From contig NZ_BMSF01000011.1 of assembly GCF_014649015.1 (NCBI RefSeq), forward strand, positions 62,001 through 126,000: a DNA stretch of 64,000 nt. The letters run 5' to 3'. Position numbers and translations under genes: made by a program. The DNA is from Streptomyces narbonensis (GTDB taxonomy: Bacteria; Actinomycetota; Actinomycetes; Streptomycetales; Streptomycetaceae). This document shows, piece after piece, positions 24,105 through 32,804 of the stretch (positions are counted from its first letter, which is position 1; every line of letters starts with the position of its first letter). The notes beneath the pieces are model-generated. The model had not been told where the DNA came from. It ran no database searches and was given only the letters and a program-made list of their open reading frames with translations.

Positions 24105-25601
24105 ATGGATTCCCTGTACTCCCTCATCGACGGCTTCGGGACCGCCCTCACCCCGATGAACCTGCTGTGGGCCGCCGTCGGCGTGCTCCTCGGCACCGCC
24201 ATCGGCGTCCTGCCCGGCATCGGCCCCGCGATGGCCGTCGCCCTGCTGCTCCCGGTGACCTACGGACTCGAACCGACCGGCGCCTTCATCATGTTCGCCG
24301 GCATCTACTACGGCGCCATGTTCGGCGGCTCCACGACCTCGATCCTGCTCAACACCCCCGGCGAGAGCGCCGCCGTCGTCGCCGCCATCGAGGGCAACCC
24401 GATGGCCAAGACCGGCCGGGGCGCGCAGGCGCTCGCCGCCGCCGCCATCGGCCACTTCGCCGGCGGCATGATCGGCACGATCCTGCTCGTCGTCCTCGCC
24501 CCGACCGTCGCCGCGCTCGCCGTCGACATCGGCGCCCCGGACTACTTCGCGCTCATGGTCCTCGCCTTCATCGCGGTGACCTCCGTCCTCGGCTCCTCCC
24601 GCATCCGCGGACTCGCCTCGCTCCTCATCGGCCTCACGATCGGCCTCGTCGGGCTCGACCAGATGACCGGCCAGCAGCGCCTCACCTTCGGCTCGCTCCA
24701 GCTCGCCGACGGCGTCGACGTCGTCATCGTCGCGGTCGGCCTCTTCGCGATCGGCGAGGCCCTGTGGGTCGCCGCGCACCTGCGCCGCACGACCGGCGAG
24801 GCCATCCCCGTGGGCCGGCCCTGGCTCGGCCGGGACGACGTGCGGCGGACCTGGAAGTCCTGGCTGCGCGGTCCCCTCATCGGATTCCCGTTCGGCGCGA
24901 TCCCGGCCGGCGGCGCGGAGATCCCCACCTTCCTCTCGTACGTCACGGAGAAGCGGCTCTCGAAGCACAAGGAGCAGTTCGGGAAGGGCGCCATCGAGGG
25001 CGTCGCCGGACCCGAGTCGGCGGCCTCCGCCTCCGCGGCGGGCACCCTCGTCTCGATGCTCACCCTCGGGCTCCCCACGACCGCCGTCGCCGCGGTGATG
25101 CTCGCCGCCTTCCAGCAGTACGGCATCCAGCCCGGCCCGCTGCTCTTCGAGCGGGAACCCGACCTGGTCTGGGGCCTGATCGCCTCGCTCTTCGTCGGCA
25201 TGGTGCTGCTGCTCGCCCTCAACCTGCCGCTCGCGCCCGTCTGGGCCAAGCTGCTGCGCATCCCGCGCCCGTACCTCTACGCCGGCATTCTCTTCTTCGC
25301 CGCCGTCGGCGCGTACGCGGTGGGCGGCGAGGCGCTCGACCTCGTCATCCTGCTCGTCATCGGCCTCATCGGCCTCGGCATGCGGCGCTACGGCCTCCCG
25401 GTGCTCCCGGCCGTCATCGGCGTCATCCTCGGCCCGGCCGCCGAGCAGCAGCTCCGCCGCGCCCTGCAGATCAGCGACGGCTCCCTGACGGGTCTGGTGA
25501 ACACGCCGTTCTCGGTCGCCGTGTACACGGTCGTCCTGATCCTGCTCGCCTGGCCGCTGCTGAGGAAGGTGATCACGCGCCGCCGCGACGTGACGGTGTG
25601 A
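24105..25601 (+). CDS. tctA: Tripartite tricarboxylate transporter large permease
   Basis: A 498-residue permease with about eleven to twelve membrane helices. Family hallmarks are [20 protein letters not shown] near residue 35 and [20 protein letters not shown] near residue 67, repeated in inverted form later as [22 protein letters not shown]. It forms the translocation path for tricarboxylates. The gene starts 3 bp after tctB and closes the operon. A hairpin at 25691-25714 can terminate it. Confidence 0.94.
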   Translation: MDSLYSLIDGFGTALTPMNLLWAAVGVLLGTAIGVLPGIGPAMAVALLLPVTYGLEPTGAFIMFAGIYYGAMFGGSTTSILLNTPGESAAVVAAIEGNPMAKTGRGAQALAAAAIGHFAGGMIGTILLVVLAPTVAALAVDIGAPDYFALMVLAFIAVTSVLGSSRIRGLASLLIGLTIGLVGLDQMTGQQRLTFGSLQLADGVDVVIVAVGLFAIGEALWVAAHLRRTTGEAIPVGRPWLGRDDVRRTWKSWLRGPLIGFPFGAIPAGGAEIPTFLSYVTEKRLSKHKEQFGKGAIEGVAGPESAASASAAGTLVSMLTLGLPTTAVAAVMLAAFQQYGIQPGPLLFEREPDLVWGLIASLFVGMVLLLALNLPLAPVWAKLLRIPRPYLYAGILFFAAVGAYAVGGEALDLVILLVIGLIGLGMRRYGLPVLPAVIGVILGPAAEQQLRRALQISDGSLTGLVNTPFSVAVYTVVLILLAWPLLRKVITRRRDVTV

Positions 25602-25690
25602 CAGACGGGAGTGGCGCGCGGGCGAGTGGACGCGCGGGCGGGTCGGCCGCAGGCGGAACGTACGATCGTATCCACTACCGAAAAGTGCTC

Positions 25691-25714
25691 AACTCGCCCC
25701 CGATGGGGTGAGTT
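25691..25714 (+). terminator. Stem-loop after tctA
   Basis: AACTCGCCCC and GGGGTGAGTT form a 10-bp stem with one mismatch around CGAT, 90 nt after the tctA stop and 79 nt before the next start. Confidence 0.55.
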
Positions 25715-25792
25715 CGGACATGGGACGGCGTGATCCGGTATCCCTGGCGGGCAGAAGCACCAACCCCCCACGCCCCCGAAGGGACCCCGCTC

Positions 25793-26212
25793 ATGCGCGT
25801 CCGTACCGCCCTCGCCGCAGGCGCCCTGCTCGCCGCCGCAGCCGCCGTCGCCCCTCTCGCCCACGCGCGAGGGGCCGACGGCCTGTCCGTCCACGGATAC
25901 GGCACCGTCGCCGAGGACAGCACCGTCACCCTCTCCGGCACGTACCGCTGCACCGACGACAGCGCGGGCCCCGTCTTCGTCAGCTCCACCCTCCGCCAGG
26001 GGAACCGTTCCGCCGGGATCGGCGGCACCCGGGCCGCCTGCGACGGGCACCTCCACGAGTGGGTCAACACCTCCGTCGTGAAGGAGCCCGCCTACCAGCC
26101 AGGCGCCGCCCGGGTCGAGGCCACCCTCGTGCAGCTCACGGCAGGCGGCGAGCTGGGCCTCCCGACGCCGGGCTTCCTCGCGCGGGAGGAATCGGACGTC
26201 GAGCTGCACTGA
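25793..26212 (+). CDS. Small secreted protein, probable DUF6299 family
   Basis: A 139-residue secreted protein. The signal peptide (MRVRTALAAGALLAAAAAVA, cleaved after AHA near residue 24) is followed by a compact beta-rich domain with two cysteines (YRCTDD and AACDGH) that likely form a disulfide. Motifs such as DSTVTLSGTYRC and VFVSSTLRQG match my memory of DUF6299. Function is unknown. ATG at 25793 was chosen over the upstream in-frame ATG because the signal peptide begins there. Confidence 0.7.
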   Translation: MRVRTALAAGALLAAAAAVAPLAHARGADGLSVHGYGTVAEDSTVTLSGTYRCTDDSAGPVFVSSTLRQGNRSAGIGGTRAACDGHLHEWVNTSVVKEPAYQPGAARVEATLVQLTAGGELGLPTPGFLAREESDVELH

Positions 26213-26254
26213 CCGCCGGCCGGCTCGGGCCGGCCGACACCTGCCGGACGCCCT

Positions 26255-26737
26255 CTAGCGACCCAGCAGCTCGATCAGGCCCTCACGGCCGAGAACTTCG
26301 AGCTCGTCCAGGGCCACGACGGCGCGGGCCGCCGCCTCCGGGTCGGAGGCGGCGAGGCCGCTCGCCTCGAACTCGTCCTCGTCCAGCCGCAGCACCTCGC
26401 TGCCGTCCGCCGACACCCACAGGTCCAGGTCCAGGTCCTCGATCACCACCCCCGAGCCGTCGATCTCGGCCGGCCGGGTGATGTCGCAGTACCAGCCCTT
26501 GAGGGAGCCGTCGGCGGACCACACCTCCTTGACCGTGTACCAGCGGTCCCGCCAGTAGTGCTCCACGAAGACGTCGCCCGGCTCGAACCGTACGAAACCG
26601 AAGTCCCGTACCCCCTCGGCGGCCCACGGGGCGCGGACCGAGAGACGGGCGCCCTCCTCCGTGAGGACCTCCGCCGGGTAGCGGATCTTCGTCCGCCCCG
26701 CCTTCATCAGAGTGATCTCAAGCGACCGTCCGGACAT
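26255..26737 (-). CDS. DUF402 domain-containing protein
   Basis: A 160-residue cytosolic protein with the DUF402 pattern: FEPGDVFVEHYWRDRWYTVKEVW, then LKGWYCDITRPAEI and VVIEDLDLDLWVSADG. The Asp-rich core is the metal and ligand site in this fold, whose characterised members are nucleoside di- or triphosphatases (S. aureus Sav1646-type, S. coelicolor SC4828). Catalytic acids are present. It overlaps the end of the acetyltransferase gene by 20 bp and is probably cotranscribed with it. Confidence 0.85.
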   Translation of the reverse strand: MSGRSLEITLMKAGRTKIRYPAEVLTEEGARLSVRAPWAAEGVRDFGFVRFEPGDVFVEHYWRDRWYTVKEVWSADGSLKGWYCDITRPAEIDGSGVVIEDLDLDLWVSADGSEVLRLDEDEFEASGLAASDPEAAARAVVALDELEVLGREGLIELLGR

Positions 26738-27641
26738 GCCGTACCTCCACCGCGCCGATCTCGTAACCGAACCATTTGTTGATCGCCAGCATCGGTTCGT
26801 TGCCGGCGTCGTTCCCGGTGAACGCCTCCACGCAGCCCGCGGCCCGGGCCCGGTGCAGCGAGGCGTTCTTGACGAGCTTCGCGAGACCGCGGCCGCGGAA
26901 GGCGGGCGCCGTGCCCGTCATCCCCGTCGCGTACCGCCCCAGTCCGTCGGTCTGCGCGGCGCTGAACGCGGCGGCCACCCCGTCCACCACCGCGACCGTC
27001 GTCAGCCCCCGGTCGAGGAGGGGGTGGTTCCAGGTCGTCTCCAGCCAGTGCGCGTAGTCGTCCATCTCGGCGCCCACGTCACTCGGCTCGTCGGCGGTCG
27101 TCACCGCGTCCAGCTCGAAGAGCACCCGCGGATCGGCCGCGAAGTCCTCCGCCGTCAGCAGCTCGACACCGGCCGGCGGCTCCTGGAGCGGCGGCAGTTC
27201 GACCGCCGCCAGGTCGAGACGGAGGAAGTACGCGGAACGGCTCGGCGCGTAGCCCCGCTTCTCGGCCCACGCGCGGTTCCGCGGCTCGTCCATCACCCAG
27301 CTGTACAGCGTGTGCGCACCCCGCTCAGCCAGGTGCTCCTCGGCGGCGCGCAGCAGCAGCGTGCCGGCGCCGTGCCCCGCGTGCGCCGGGTCCACGTACA
27401 CGTTGGCGTAGCCGATGCCGGGCTCCGGCGCTTCGTGCGCGATCCCCACCTGGGCCGTCCCGACGACCGTCCCGTCCTCGGATACGGCGACCAGCGGGCG
27501 GTAGTGGCTGTCCGGGTGGGCGTGCGCCCAGTCGAACACGAGCTGCTCGGCGGTGGCCAGCATGAGGGGAACCGCCGAGCGGCGCACCCGGGCGAAACCC
27601 TCGGCGTCGCCGGTTCGTACATCACGGACGATCACAGTCAT
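26718..27641 (-). CDS. GNAT family N-acetyltransferase, two-domain
   Basis: A 307-residue protein with two GNAT domains. Both acetyl-CoA loops are recognisable: VDPAHAGHGAGTLLL (about residues 80-94) and APAFRGRGLAKLVK (about 252-265). The C-terminus ends in INKWFGYEIG, the typical last strand. ATG at 27639-27641 gives a start directly before the first GNAT strand (VIVRDVRTGD). It is the promoter-proximal gene of a pair with the DUF402 gene. The target is unknown, though this class often modifies small amines or antibiotics. Confidence 0.85.
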   Translation of the reverse strand: MTVIVRDVRTGDAEGFARVRRSAVPLMLATAEQLVFDWAHAHPDSHYRPLVAVSEDGTVVGTAQVGIAHEAPEPGIGYANVYVDPAHAGHGAGTLLLRAAEEHLAERGAHTLYSWVMDEPRNRAWAEKRGYAPSRSAYFLRLDLAAVELPPLQEPPAGVELLTAEDFAADPRVLFELDAVTTADEPSDVGAEMDDYAHWLETTWNHPLLDRGLTTVAVVDGVAAAFSAAQTDGLGRYATGMTGTAPAFRGRGLAKLVKNASLHRARAAGCVEAFTGNDAGNEPMLAINKWFGYEIGAVEVRHVRTVA

Positions 27642-27714
27642 GTGGCCGCACGCTACGTGTGGATGGTGGCCACCGCCTCCCATTTTCCCGCGGGGTGGGG
27701 GCAGAATCGGAGGG

Positions 27715-28089
27715 GTGACACTCACCATCGCCGTGGACCACGAATCCACCACCGCTCCGTACGAACAGCTGCGTGCCCAGATCTCGGAGCGGGCCCGGTC
27801 GGGCAGACTGCCGGTCGGATACAAGCTGCCGACGGTACGCGGGCTCGCGGAGCAGCTCGGCCTCGCCGCGAACACGGTCGCCAAGGCGTACAAGGCACTG
27901 GAGTCGGACGGGGTGATCGAGACCCGCGGCCGCCACGGGACCTTCGTCGCGGCGGCCGGCGACGCGGCGACCCGCCGCGCCGCCACCGCCGCCGCCCAGT
28001 ACGCCGAGGAGGCCCGTCGCCTCGGCCTCAGCCGCGAGGCGGCGGAGGCGGCCGCGCGCGAGGCCCTGCGCGCGGCGTACGACAGCTGA
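27715..28089 (+). CDS. GntR family regulator, YtrA type
   Basis: A 124-residue regulator consisting of a GntR winged helix (PYEQLRAQISERARSG, LPTVRGLAEQLGLAANTVAKAYKALESDGVIETRGRHGTFV) and a short Ala/Arg/Glu-rich dimerisation helix. Small GntR proteins of this type (YtrA) usually control adjacent transport genes, but here the neighbours are an acetyltransferase and an AAA protein. GTG at 27715 follows CGGAGG. It is divergent from the GNAT gene, which may be its target. Confidence 0.88.
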   Translation: MTLTIAVDHESTTAPYEQLRAQISERARSGRLPVGYKLPTVRGLAEQLGLAANTVAKAYKALESDGVIETRGRHGTFVAAAGDAATRRAATAAAQYAEEARRLGLSREAAEAAAREALRAAYDS

Positions 28090-28113
28090 CCGCTCCCCGA
28101 CCGGGGCCGGGCG

Positions 28114-29223
28114 CTACAGGTAGAGCCCCGCCCCCGCCGTACGGGGCTCCGGGAGGTCCGCCGGGGGTGTGCCGCGGCGCAGCGCGAACAGTTCCGCCAG
28201 CGTCGCGCCCTCGCGCGGCACGCCCTCCTCGTGCCCGAGCCAGGAGACCGACTCCGCCCTGGTCATCGGCCCGACCTCGATCCGGGCCAGACAGCGACCG
28301 GGGCGGACCACGGCCGGGTGGAGCCGCTCCAGGTCCTCGTTGGTGGTGACCCCGACCAGGACGTTGCGCCCCTGCCCGAGCAGGCCGTCCGTCAGGTTGA
28401 GCAGCCTCGACAGGGCCTGCCCCGCCGTGTGCTTCGCCTCGCCCCGGATCAGCTCGTCGCAGTCCTCCAGGAGCAGCAGCCGCCAGCGGCCCTTCGCCGT
28501 CCCCTCGTCCTCCCCGATGGCGATGTCCATCAGATAGCCGACGTCGTTGAACAGCCGCTCCGGGTCCAGGACGCAGTCGACCTGGCACCAGTCCCGCCAG
28601 GACCGGGCCAGGGTCCGCAGTGCGGACGTCTTGCCCGTCCCCGGGGGCCCGTGCAGCAGCAGGAGCCGGCCAGCGATCGACTCGGGGGTCACCTTCATCA
28701 GCCGGTCCATGGACTCGGCCACCGGCGCCGAGTAGTTGGGGCGCACCTCGTCCCAGGTCCCGGCGCTGATCTGCCGGGTGGTGCGGTGCGGGCCGCGCCG
28801 GGGCGACACGTACCAGAACCCCATCGTCACGTTCTCCGGCTGCGGCTCCGGTTCGTCCTTCGCCCCGTCGGTCGCCTCCTTCAGGACGCGCTCGGCGAGC
28901 TCCGCGTCCACCGCGGTGACGGTGACGTCCGCGCCCCGGTTCCAGCGGGAGATCAGCAGCGTCCAGCCCTCGCCCTCGGCGAGCACGGCGCTGCGGTCGT
29001 CGTCCTTCGCGGCCCGCAGCACCAGGGCGCCCGCCGGGAGGAGCGTCGCATCCGGCTTGACCCGGTCCAGGGTGGTGCTGTGCGAGTGCGGCTGCTCGCC
29101 GATCGCGAAGCGGCCGAGGAAGAGCGCGTCGACGACGTCCGACGGCGAGTCGCTGTCGTCGAGGTTGAGTCTGATGGGCAGCGACCGTTGCGGCTCGGAC
29201 GGTACCGGTGGGGTGTCAGCCAT
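28114..29223 (-). CDS. AAA family ATPase (DUF5925-type)
   Basis: A 369-residue ATPase. Residues 1-150 form an N-terminal domain typical of Streptomyces DUF5925 proteins. The AAA module has Walker A HGPPGTGKTSA, Walker B LLLLEDCDEL and sensor-like VTTNEDLERLHPAVVRPGR with an arginine finger region. The Walker B acid pair reads ED rather than DE, a minor variant. It is predicted to be a cytosolic remodelling ATPase with unknown client. ATG at 29221-29223 was chosen because the upstream in-frame extension is low-complexity. Confidence 0.82.
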   Translation of the reverse strand: MADTPPVPSEPQRSLPIRLNLDDSDSPSDVVDALFLGRFAIGEQPHSHSTTLDRVKPDATLLPAGALVLRAAKDDDRSAVLAEGEGWTLLISRWNRGADVTVTAVDAELAERVLKEATDGAKDEPEPQPENVTMGFWYVSPRRGPHRTTRQISAGTWDEVRPNYSAPVAESMDRLMKVTPESIAGRLLLLHGPPGTGKTSALRTLARSWRDWCQVDCVLDPERLFNDVGYLMDIAIGEDEGTAKGRWRLLLLEDCDELIRGEAKHTAGQALSRLLNLTDGLLGQGRNVLVGVTTNEDLERLHPAVVRPGRCLARIEVGPMTRAESVSWLGHEEGVPREGATLAELFALRRGTPPADLPEPRTAGAGLYL

Positions 29224-29317
29224 GCGCCCATGATCCGGCAACCGGGCATTCCGTGCACCGTGTTTTGAACGGGACGTTCCCCCCGGTCGCCGGTCCGTCC
29301 GCCGGTCCGGCGGTACG

Positions 29318-30130
29318 TCAGATCCAGTGACCTCGCGTGGCACCCCGGGCGCGTCGTACGAGCGCGTATCCCTTCGTCATGGCCCGGTCGGCCGCGAAGT
29401 TCCGGCCGATCGCGCGGCCTTCCACGAGCCGGGTGAACTCCTCGATGTCCGTCGACCGCCGCACGGTGACCCGCTCCAGGGCATACGGCCCCTGGCTGCG
29501 GCAGGCCAGGGCGTTGCCGACGGCGAGCGCCTGGGTGAAGCCGGCCTCCCGGACCGTGCGCCGCACCCGTCGGCTGGAGTATCCGTACGGGTACGCGAAG
29601 GAGGCCGGGGCGCTGCCGAGCTCCTCGCCCACGATCTCCCGGCAGCGGAGCGTCTCGAAGCGCAGCCTCCGCGCGTCGAGCTGGTCGAGCTGCGGATGGG
29701 TGTGGCTGTGGCCCCCGATCTCCGTTCCCGCGTCGGCCAGTTCGCGGACCTGCTCCCAGTCGAGCATGGTGTCGAGCGCGCCGCCCTCGTCGTGCTTGCC
29801 GCGCAGCCAGCCGGTGGAGACGAAGACGGTGCTCGCGAAGGAGTGCCGGGCGAGCACCGGAAGGGCGTGGCGGTGCACGCCCTCGTAGCCGTCGTCGAAG
29901 GTGACGAGGAGCGGCCTGGCGGGCAGCGCGCTGCCCGTGCGCCAGGCGGCGGCGAGCGCGGCGGTCGTCAGCGGCGTGAACCCGCGTTCGGCGACCACCG
30001 CCATCTGCGCGGCGAAGGCCTCGGGGGTGACGGAGAGCCCGAGGGTGGCGGGGGCGGGATCCTTGTCGACGGCGTGGTACATGAGGACGGGCACGCCCCG
30101 GGTGTACACGGCCCCGCACTCGGCGCTCAC
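29318..30130 (-). CDS. Polysaccharide deacetylase family protein
   Basis: A 270-residue NodB-fold deacetylase. The motifs are present: VTFDDGYEG (catalytic base and metal Asp), HSHTHPQLDQL (metal His pair) and ASFAYPYGYSSRRVR. There is no signal peptide, so it acts on cytosolic or membrane-facing glycan intermediates. GTG at 30128-30130 overlaps the stop of the glycosyltransferase gene (GTGA). It is the last of three coupled genes for a surface polysaccharide. Confidence 0.88.
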   Translation of the reverse strand: MSAECGAVYTRGVPVLMYHAVDKDPAPATLGLSVTPEAFAAQMAVVAERGFTPLTTAALAAAWRTGSALPARPLLVTFDDGYEGVHRHALPVLARHSFASTVFVSTGWLRGKHDEGGALDTMLDWEQVRELADAGTEIGGHSHTHPQLDQLDARRLRFETLRCREIVGEELGSAPASFAYPYGYSSRRVRRTVREAGFTQALAVGNALACRSQGPYALERVTVRRSTDIEEFTRLVEGRAIGRNFAADRAMTKGYALVRRARGATRGHWI

Positions 30131-31308
30131 GAGGCGGCCTTCTCGACGGCGCTGTGCTCGGTCGCACCGTCCTCGGTCGCACGGTCCTCGCCCGCGGGAT
30201 CCTCGGCGGTACGCTCCGTGGCCGAGCCGGCCTCGACCGCGCGGTCCTCGGCGGTACGCTCCGTGACCGCGCCGGCCTCGACCGCGCCGCTCCTGGCCGC
30301 GCCGTCCTCGGTCCGTTCGATCGGGCCCCAGGAGAACGTCGGTCCGCCGCGCCGGGTCCGGAGCGTGCCGAGCGCGTAGCCGCCGGCCGCGACCGTCACT
30401 CCGGTCACGATCGCCCCGGCCCGCCCCGCGCCGCCGGACCGTCCGCGCAGCGCGTCCCGCACGCCGCGCAGGACGCCGGCGGGCAACACCCGTGTCGTGT
30501 AGCGCCGTTCGGACTCCAGACCCTTCTGTGCGCCGACGCTCCGCGCGACGAGCGCCTTCGAGAGCCCCTCGGCGTACACCCGGGTGCGGAAGTAGCCGAA
30601 GCGCTCGCGGACGGCGGGCACCTTGTGGTGGATGACCGCCCGGTCGTCGATGAGCAGGACGGCCCCGGGCATCGCCTTGGCGAGCCGGATGCACAGCTCG
30701 GTCTCCTCGCAGCCGAGGGGCCGCCGGTCGCCGTCCCGGCCGATGCCGGTGGCGAAACCGCCGGCCGCGTCGAAGGCGGTGCGGCGGAAGGAGGCGTTGC
30801 CGCCGAGGACGTTGCGCACGCGGGCCCGGCCCGGGGGCAGGCCCCGGTACGTACAGCCGACGACCCAGTCGAACTCCTCGGGGAACCACGCGGGGCGGCG
30901 GCCGGAGGCCCAGGCGGGCAGGGTCCGGCCGCCGACGGCCATGACCTCGGGGCCGTCGTAGGCGGCGGCGAAGTGGTGGAGCCAGTCCGGCTCGGCGACG
31001 GCGTCGTCGTCGAGGAAGGCCACGAACTCGCCGCGGGCGGCGGCGATTCCGGTGTTGCGGCCGGAGGAGAGGCCGCGGGGGCCCGCGTTGGCGAGCACCC
31101 GCACCTCCTCGTGGAGCCGCTCGTCCGCGTACTCCTCGGTGAGCCGTTCCAGGAGCCGCTCGTTGTGGTCGACCACGAGCAGGGTCTCCAGCGGCGGCAG
31201 CGACTGCTTCCGTACGGAGTCGACGGCGGCGCGGATGTCCTCCCACCGCTCCTCCGTGTAGACGCAGATCACCACCGAGAAGCCGTGCGGGGTCGTGCGG
31301 TCGCTCAA
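30127..31308 (-). CDS. Glycosyltransferase family 2 with repeat tail
   Basis: A 393-residue GT2 enzyme. The GT-A domain covers residues 1-280: VVICVYTEERW, FLDDDAVAEPDW (the DxD metal motif), and GCEETELCIRLA. One hydrophobic segment lies near residues 303-320. The C-terminus is unusual: a 15-residue repeat (AVEAGAVTERTAEDR, then AVEAGSATERTAEDP and decayed copies) makes an acidic tail. The start is TTG at 31306-31308, overlapping the previous gene's stop. It likely extends a cell-surface glycan made by this operon. Confidence 0.88.
   Translation of the reverse strand: MSDRTTPHGFSVVICVYTEERWEDIRAAVDSVRKQSLPPLETLLVVDHNERLLERLTEEYADERLHEEVRVLANAGPRGLSSGRNTGIAAARGEFVAFLDDDAVAEPDWLHHFAAAYDGPEVMAVGGRTLPAWASGRRPAWFPEEFDWVVGCTYRGLPPGRARVRNVLGGNASFRRTAFDAAGGFATGIGRDGDRRPLGCEETELCIRLAKAMPGAVLLIDDRAVIHHKVPAVRERFGYFRTRVYAEGLSKALVARSVGAQKGLESERRYTTRVLPAGVLRGVRDALRGRSGGAGRAGAIVTGVTVAAGGYALGTLRTRRGGPTFSWGPIERTEDGAARSGAVEAGAVTERTAEDRAVEAGSATERTAEDPAGEDRATEDGATEHSAVEKAAS
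30150..30310 (-). repeat. 45-bp coding repeat in glycosyltransferase tail
   Basis: The block CCTCGGCGGTACGCTCCGTG recurs at 30201 and 30246 with flanking homology, giving a 45-bp (15-codon) period and degenerate further copies on either side. Confidence 0.7.
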
Positions 31309-32135
31309 GACGCCTCTCCCCGGGGGACGTTGACGGAGAACGCGGCGGGTCGGCGGCGGGCCGCCTTCCGGACGCCCTTCTCCTTCAGGATCACCTTGAG
31401 GACCCGGATCCCGTCGCGCACGGCGTTGAGGTTGCTGACGCCGTGGATGCGCAGGTATTCGTGGCTGGGAACTTCCTGGACCTTGAGGCCGGCCTTGACG
31501 ACCCGGATGTTGATGAGGGTCTCTATCTCGAATCCGGTGCAGTCGAGCGTGACCTTGTCGAGGCAGTGGCGCCAGAAGGCGTTGTAGCCGTAGCAGAGGT
31601 CGGTGTAGCGGGCGCCGAACTTGCGGTTGACGAGTGTGCAGAGTGCCCAGTTGCCGAGTCGGCGAATGGTCGTCATGTCGTCCGTGCCGCCGCCGTTGGC
31701 GAATCGCGAGCCCTTGGCGAAGTCGGCGCCGCCGACGAGGGCGGAGACATAGGAGACGATCTCCTGGCCGTCGGCCGAGCCGTCGGCGTCGACCATGACG
31801 ATGATGTCGCCGGTGCAGGCGGCGAAGCCGCTGATCAGGGCGTCACCCTTGCCCTTGCCGACCTGCTTGACCACCTTGACGTCCGGCCGGAGTTCGCGGG
31901 CGACGTTCACGGTGTCGTCGGTGGAATTTCCGTCGACGAGGACGACTTCGTGGATCCATTCCGGCAGCGTCTTGAAGACGTACGGAAGATTTTCGGCTTC
32001 GTTCATCGCGGGAATGACGACACTCACCGGGGGAGTGATCGCCAAATGCGAGGTGATAGCGCGGTACTGGGCCGCTATTCGACTCGGCTCGGTCATTTCT
32101 TGGCCCGTAGTGGCCGGGCGCAGGAACGAGCTCAT
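31305..32135 (-). CDS. Glycosyltransferase family 2 (dolichol-phosphate mannosyltransferase-like)
   Basis: A 276-residue GT2 enzyme with PVSVVIPAMNEAENLP near the N-terminus, DGNSTDDT, and the MVDADGSADG metal motif. A single GT-A domain without C-terminal membrane helices suggests a soluble DPM1-like enzyme acting on a lipid-linked acceptor. ATG at 32133-32135 was chosen because an AGGA site lies 7 nt upstream; the longer frame upstream has no ribosome-binding site. It is the first gene of the three-gene operon that continues to 29318. Confidence 0.88.
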   Translation of the reverse strand: MSSFLRPATTGQEMTEPSRIAAQYRAITSHLAITPPVSVVIPAMNEAENLPYVFKTLPEWIHEVVLVDGNSTDDTVNVARELRPDVKVVKQVGKGKGDALISGFAACTGDIIVMVDADGSADGQEIVSYVSALVGGADFAKGSRFANGGGTDDMTTIRRLGNWALCTLVNRKFGARYTDLCYGYNAFWRHCLDKVTLDCTGFEIETLINIRVVKAGLKVQEVPSHEYLRIHGVSNLNAVRDGIRVLKVILKEKGVRKAARRRPAAFSVNVPRGEAS

Positions 32136-32804
32136 GGGTCCTGATTCCCTCTCGTCCGGTGGGCCGCCCACCCCTTGGGCGGTCCTATGGTGTGTCCGGT
32201 TCGAAAGGGGGGTGCTCACCTCGCCCGCGCGGAATCGACTACAGGGTCGATCGCCTTGCGGGATCGGCGAGTTGGCATGACTGGCCGCGCGGTACCCGCG
32301 ACCCGGCGCACAACGAACACCGAGCACGGCACCCCCCTACCGCGCCCCGCACCGGAGCCATCGCGACGCTAGAGCCCTCCCCTGAGCCGCTTTGCTTGAT
32401 GGACCTGTGCGGGTGAGATGTACGACGGTATTGATGAATGGGACTGTATGGCAAGTCCCGGATCGGTGGCCCACTTTTCCGCAGTTTGGCGAAGCTTCGT
32501 CGGTCAGATGCGCAACTGTCCCGGTCGGATTCGGTCAATCCGTTTGCATGCAGGGAACAGTGATGCGGGATCACGTCTCTGTGCTTTGTTGTGCGAATGT
32601 GTCGCGAATGTGGCGCGATCACGAGCGATCGTTTATCGGGAGCGGAGGTTCCGCTTCCTGTCATGGCCGGATCTCGACCGTCGCCGCTGGAGGATCGCCT
32701 GAGCCTCACTGGAGTTCGGTCCCAGTTTTGACATGGACACTTCCGGTCCGGCGGATCCGATGCTACTACCTGGTAACGCAGAGATCCTGCTACAGGGAGG
32801 TTCC
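32136..32804. other. 669-bp intergenic region with lower GC
   Basis: This is the longest gap in the first half of the window and is visibly richer in A/T between 32390 and 32640. It must hold the promoters of the glycan operon (leftward) and of the GDSL esterase (rightward). It contains a CCGCCC/GGGCGG hairpin at 32164-32182 in the glycan 5' leader and a GTGAT-GCGGG-ATCAC palindrome at 32560-32574. TTGACA at 32728-32733 is a possible -35 for the esterase, but no good -10 follows. No convincing small gene was found. Confidence 0.5.

Noticed and set aside
32560-32574. GTGAT-GCGGG-ATCAC as a definite Crp site
   Set aside because: The spacing is one base off the Streptomyces Crp pattern, so it is recorded only as a palindrome.
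32418-32702. A 94-codon frame in the esterase upstream gap
   Set aside because: It has no ribosome-binding site, atypical codon use with low third-position GC, and no recognisable features.
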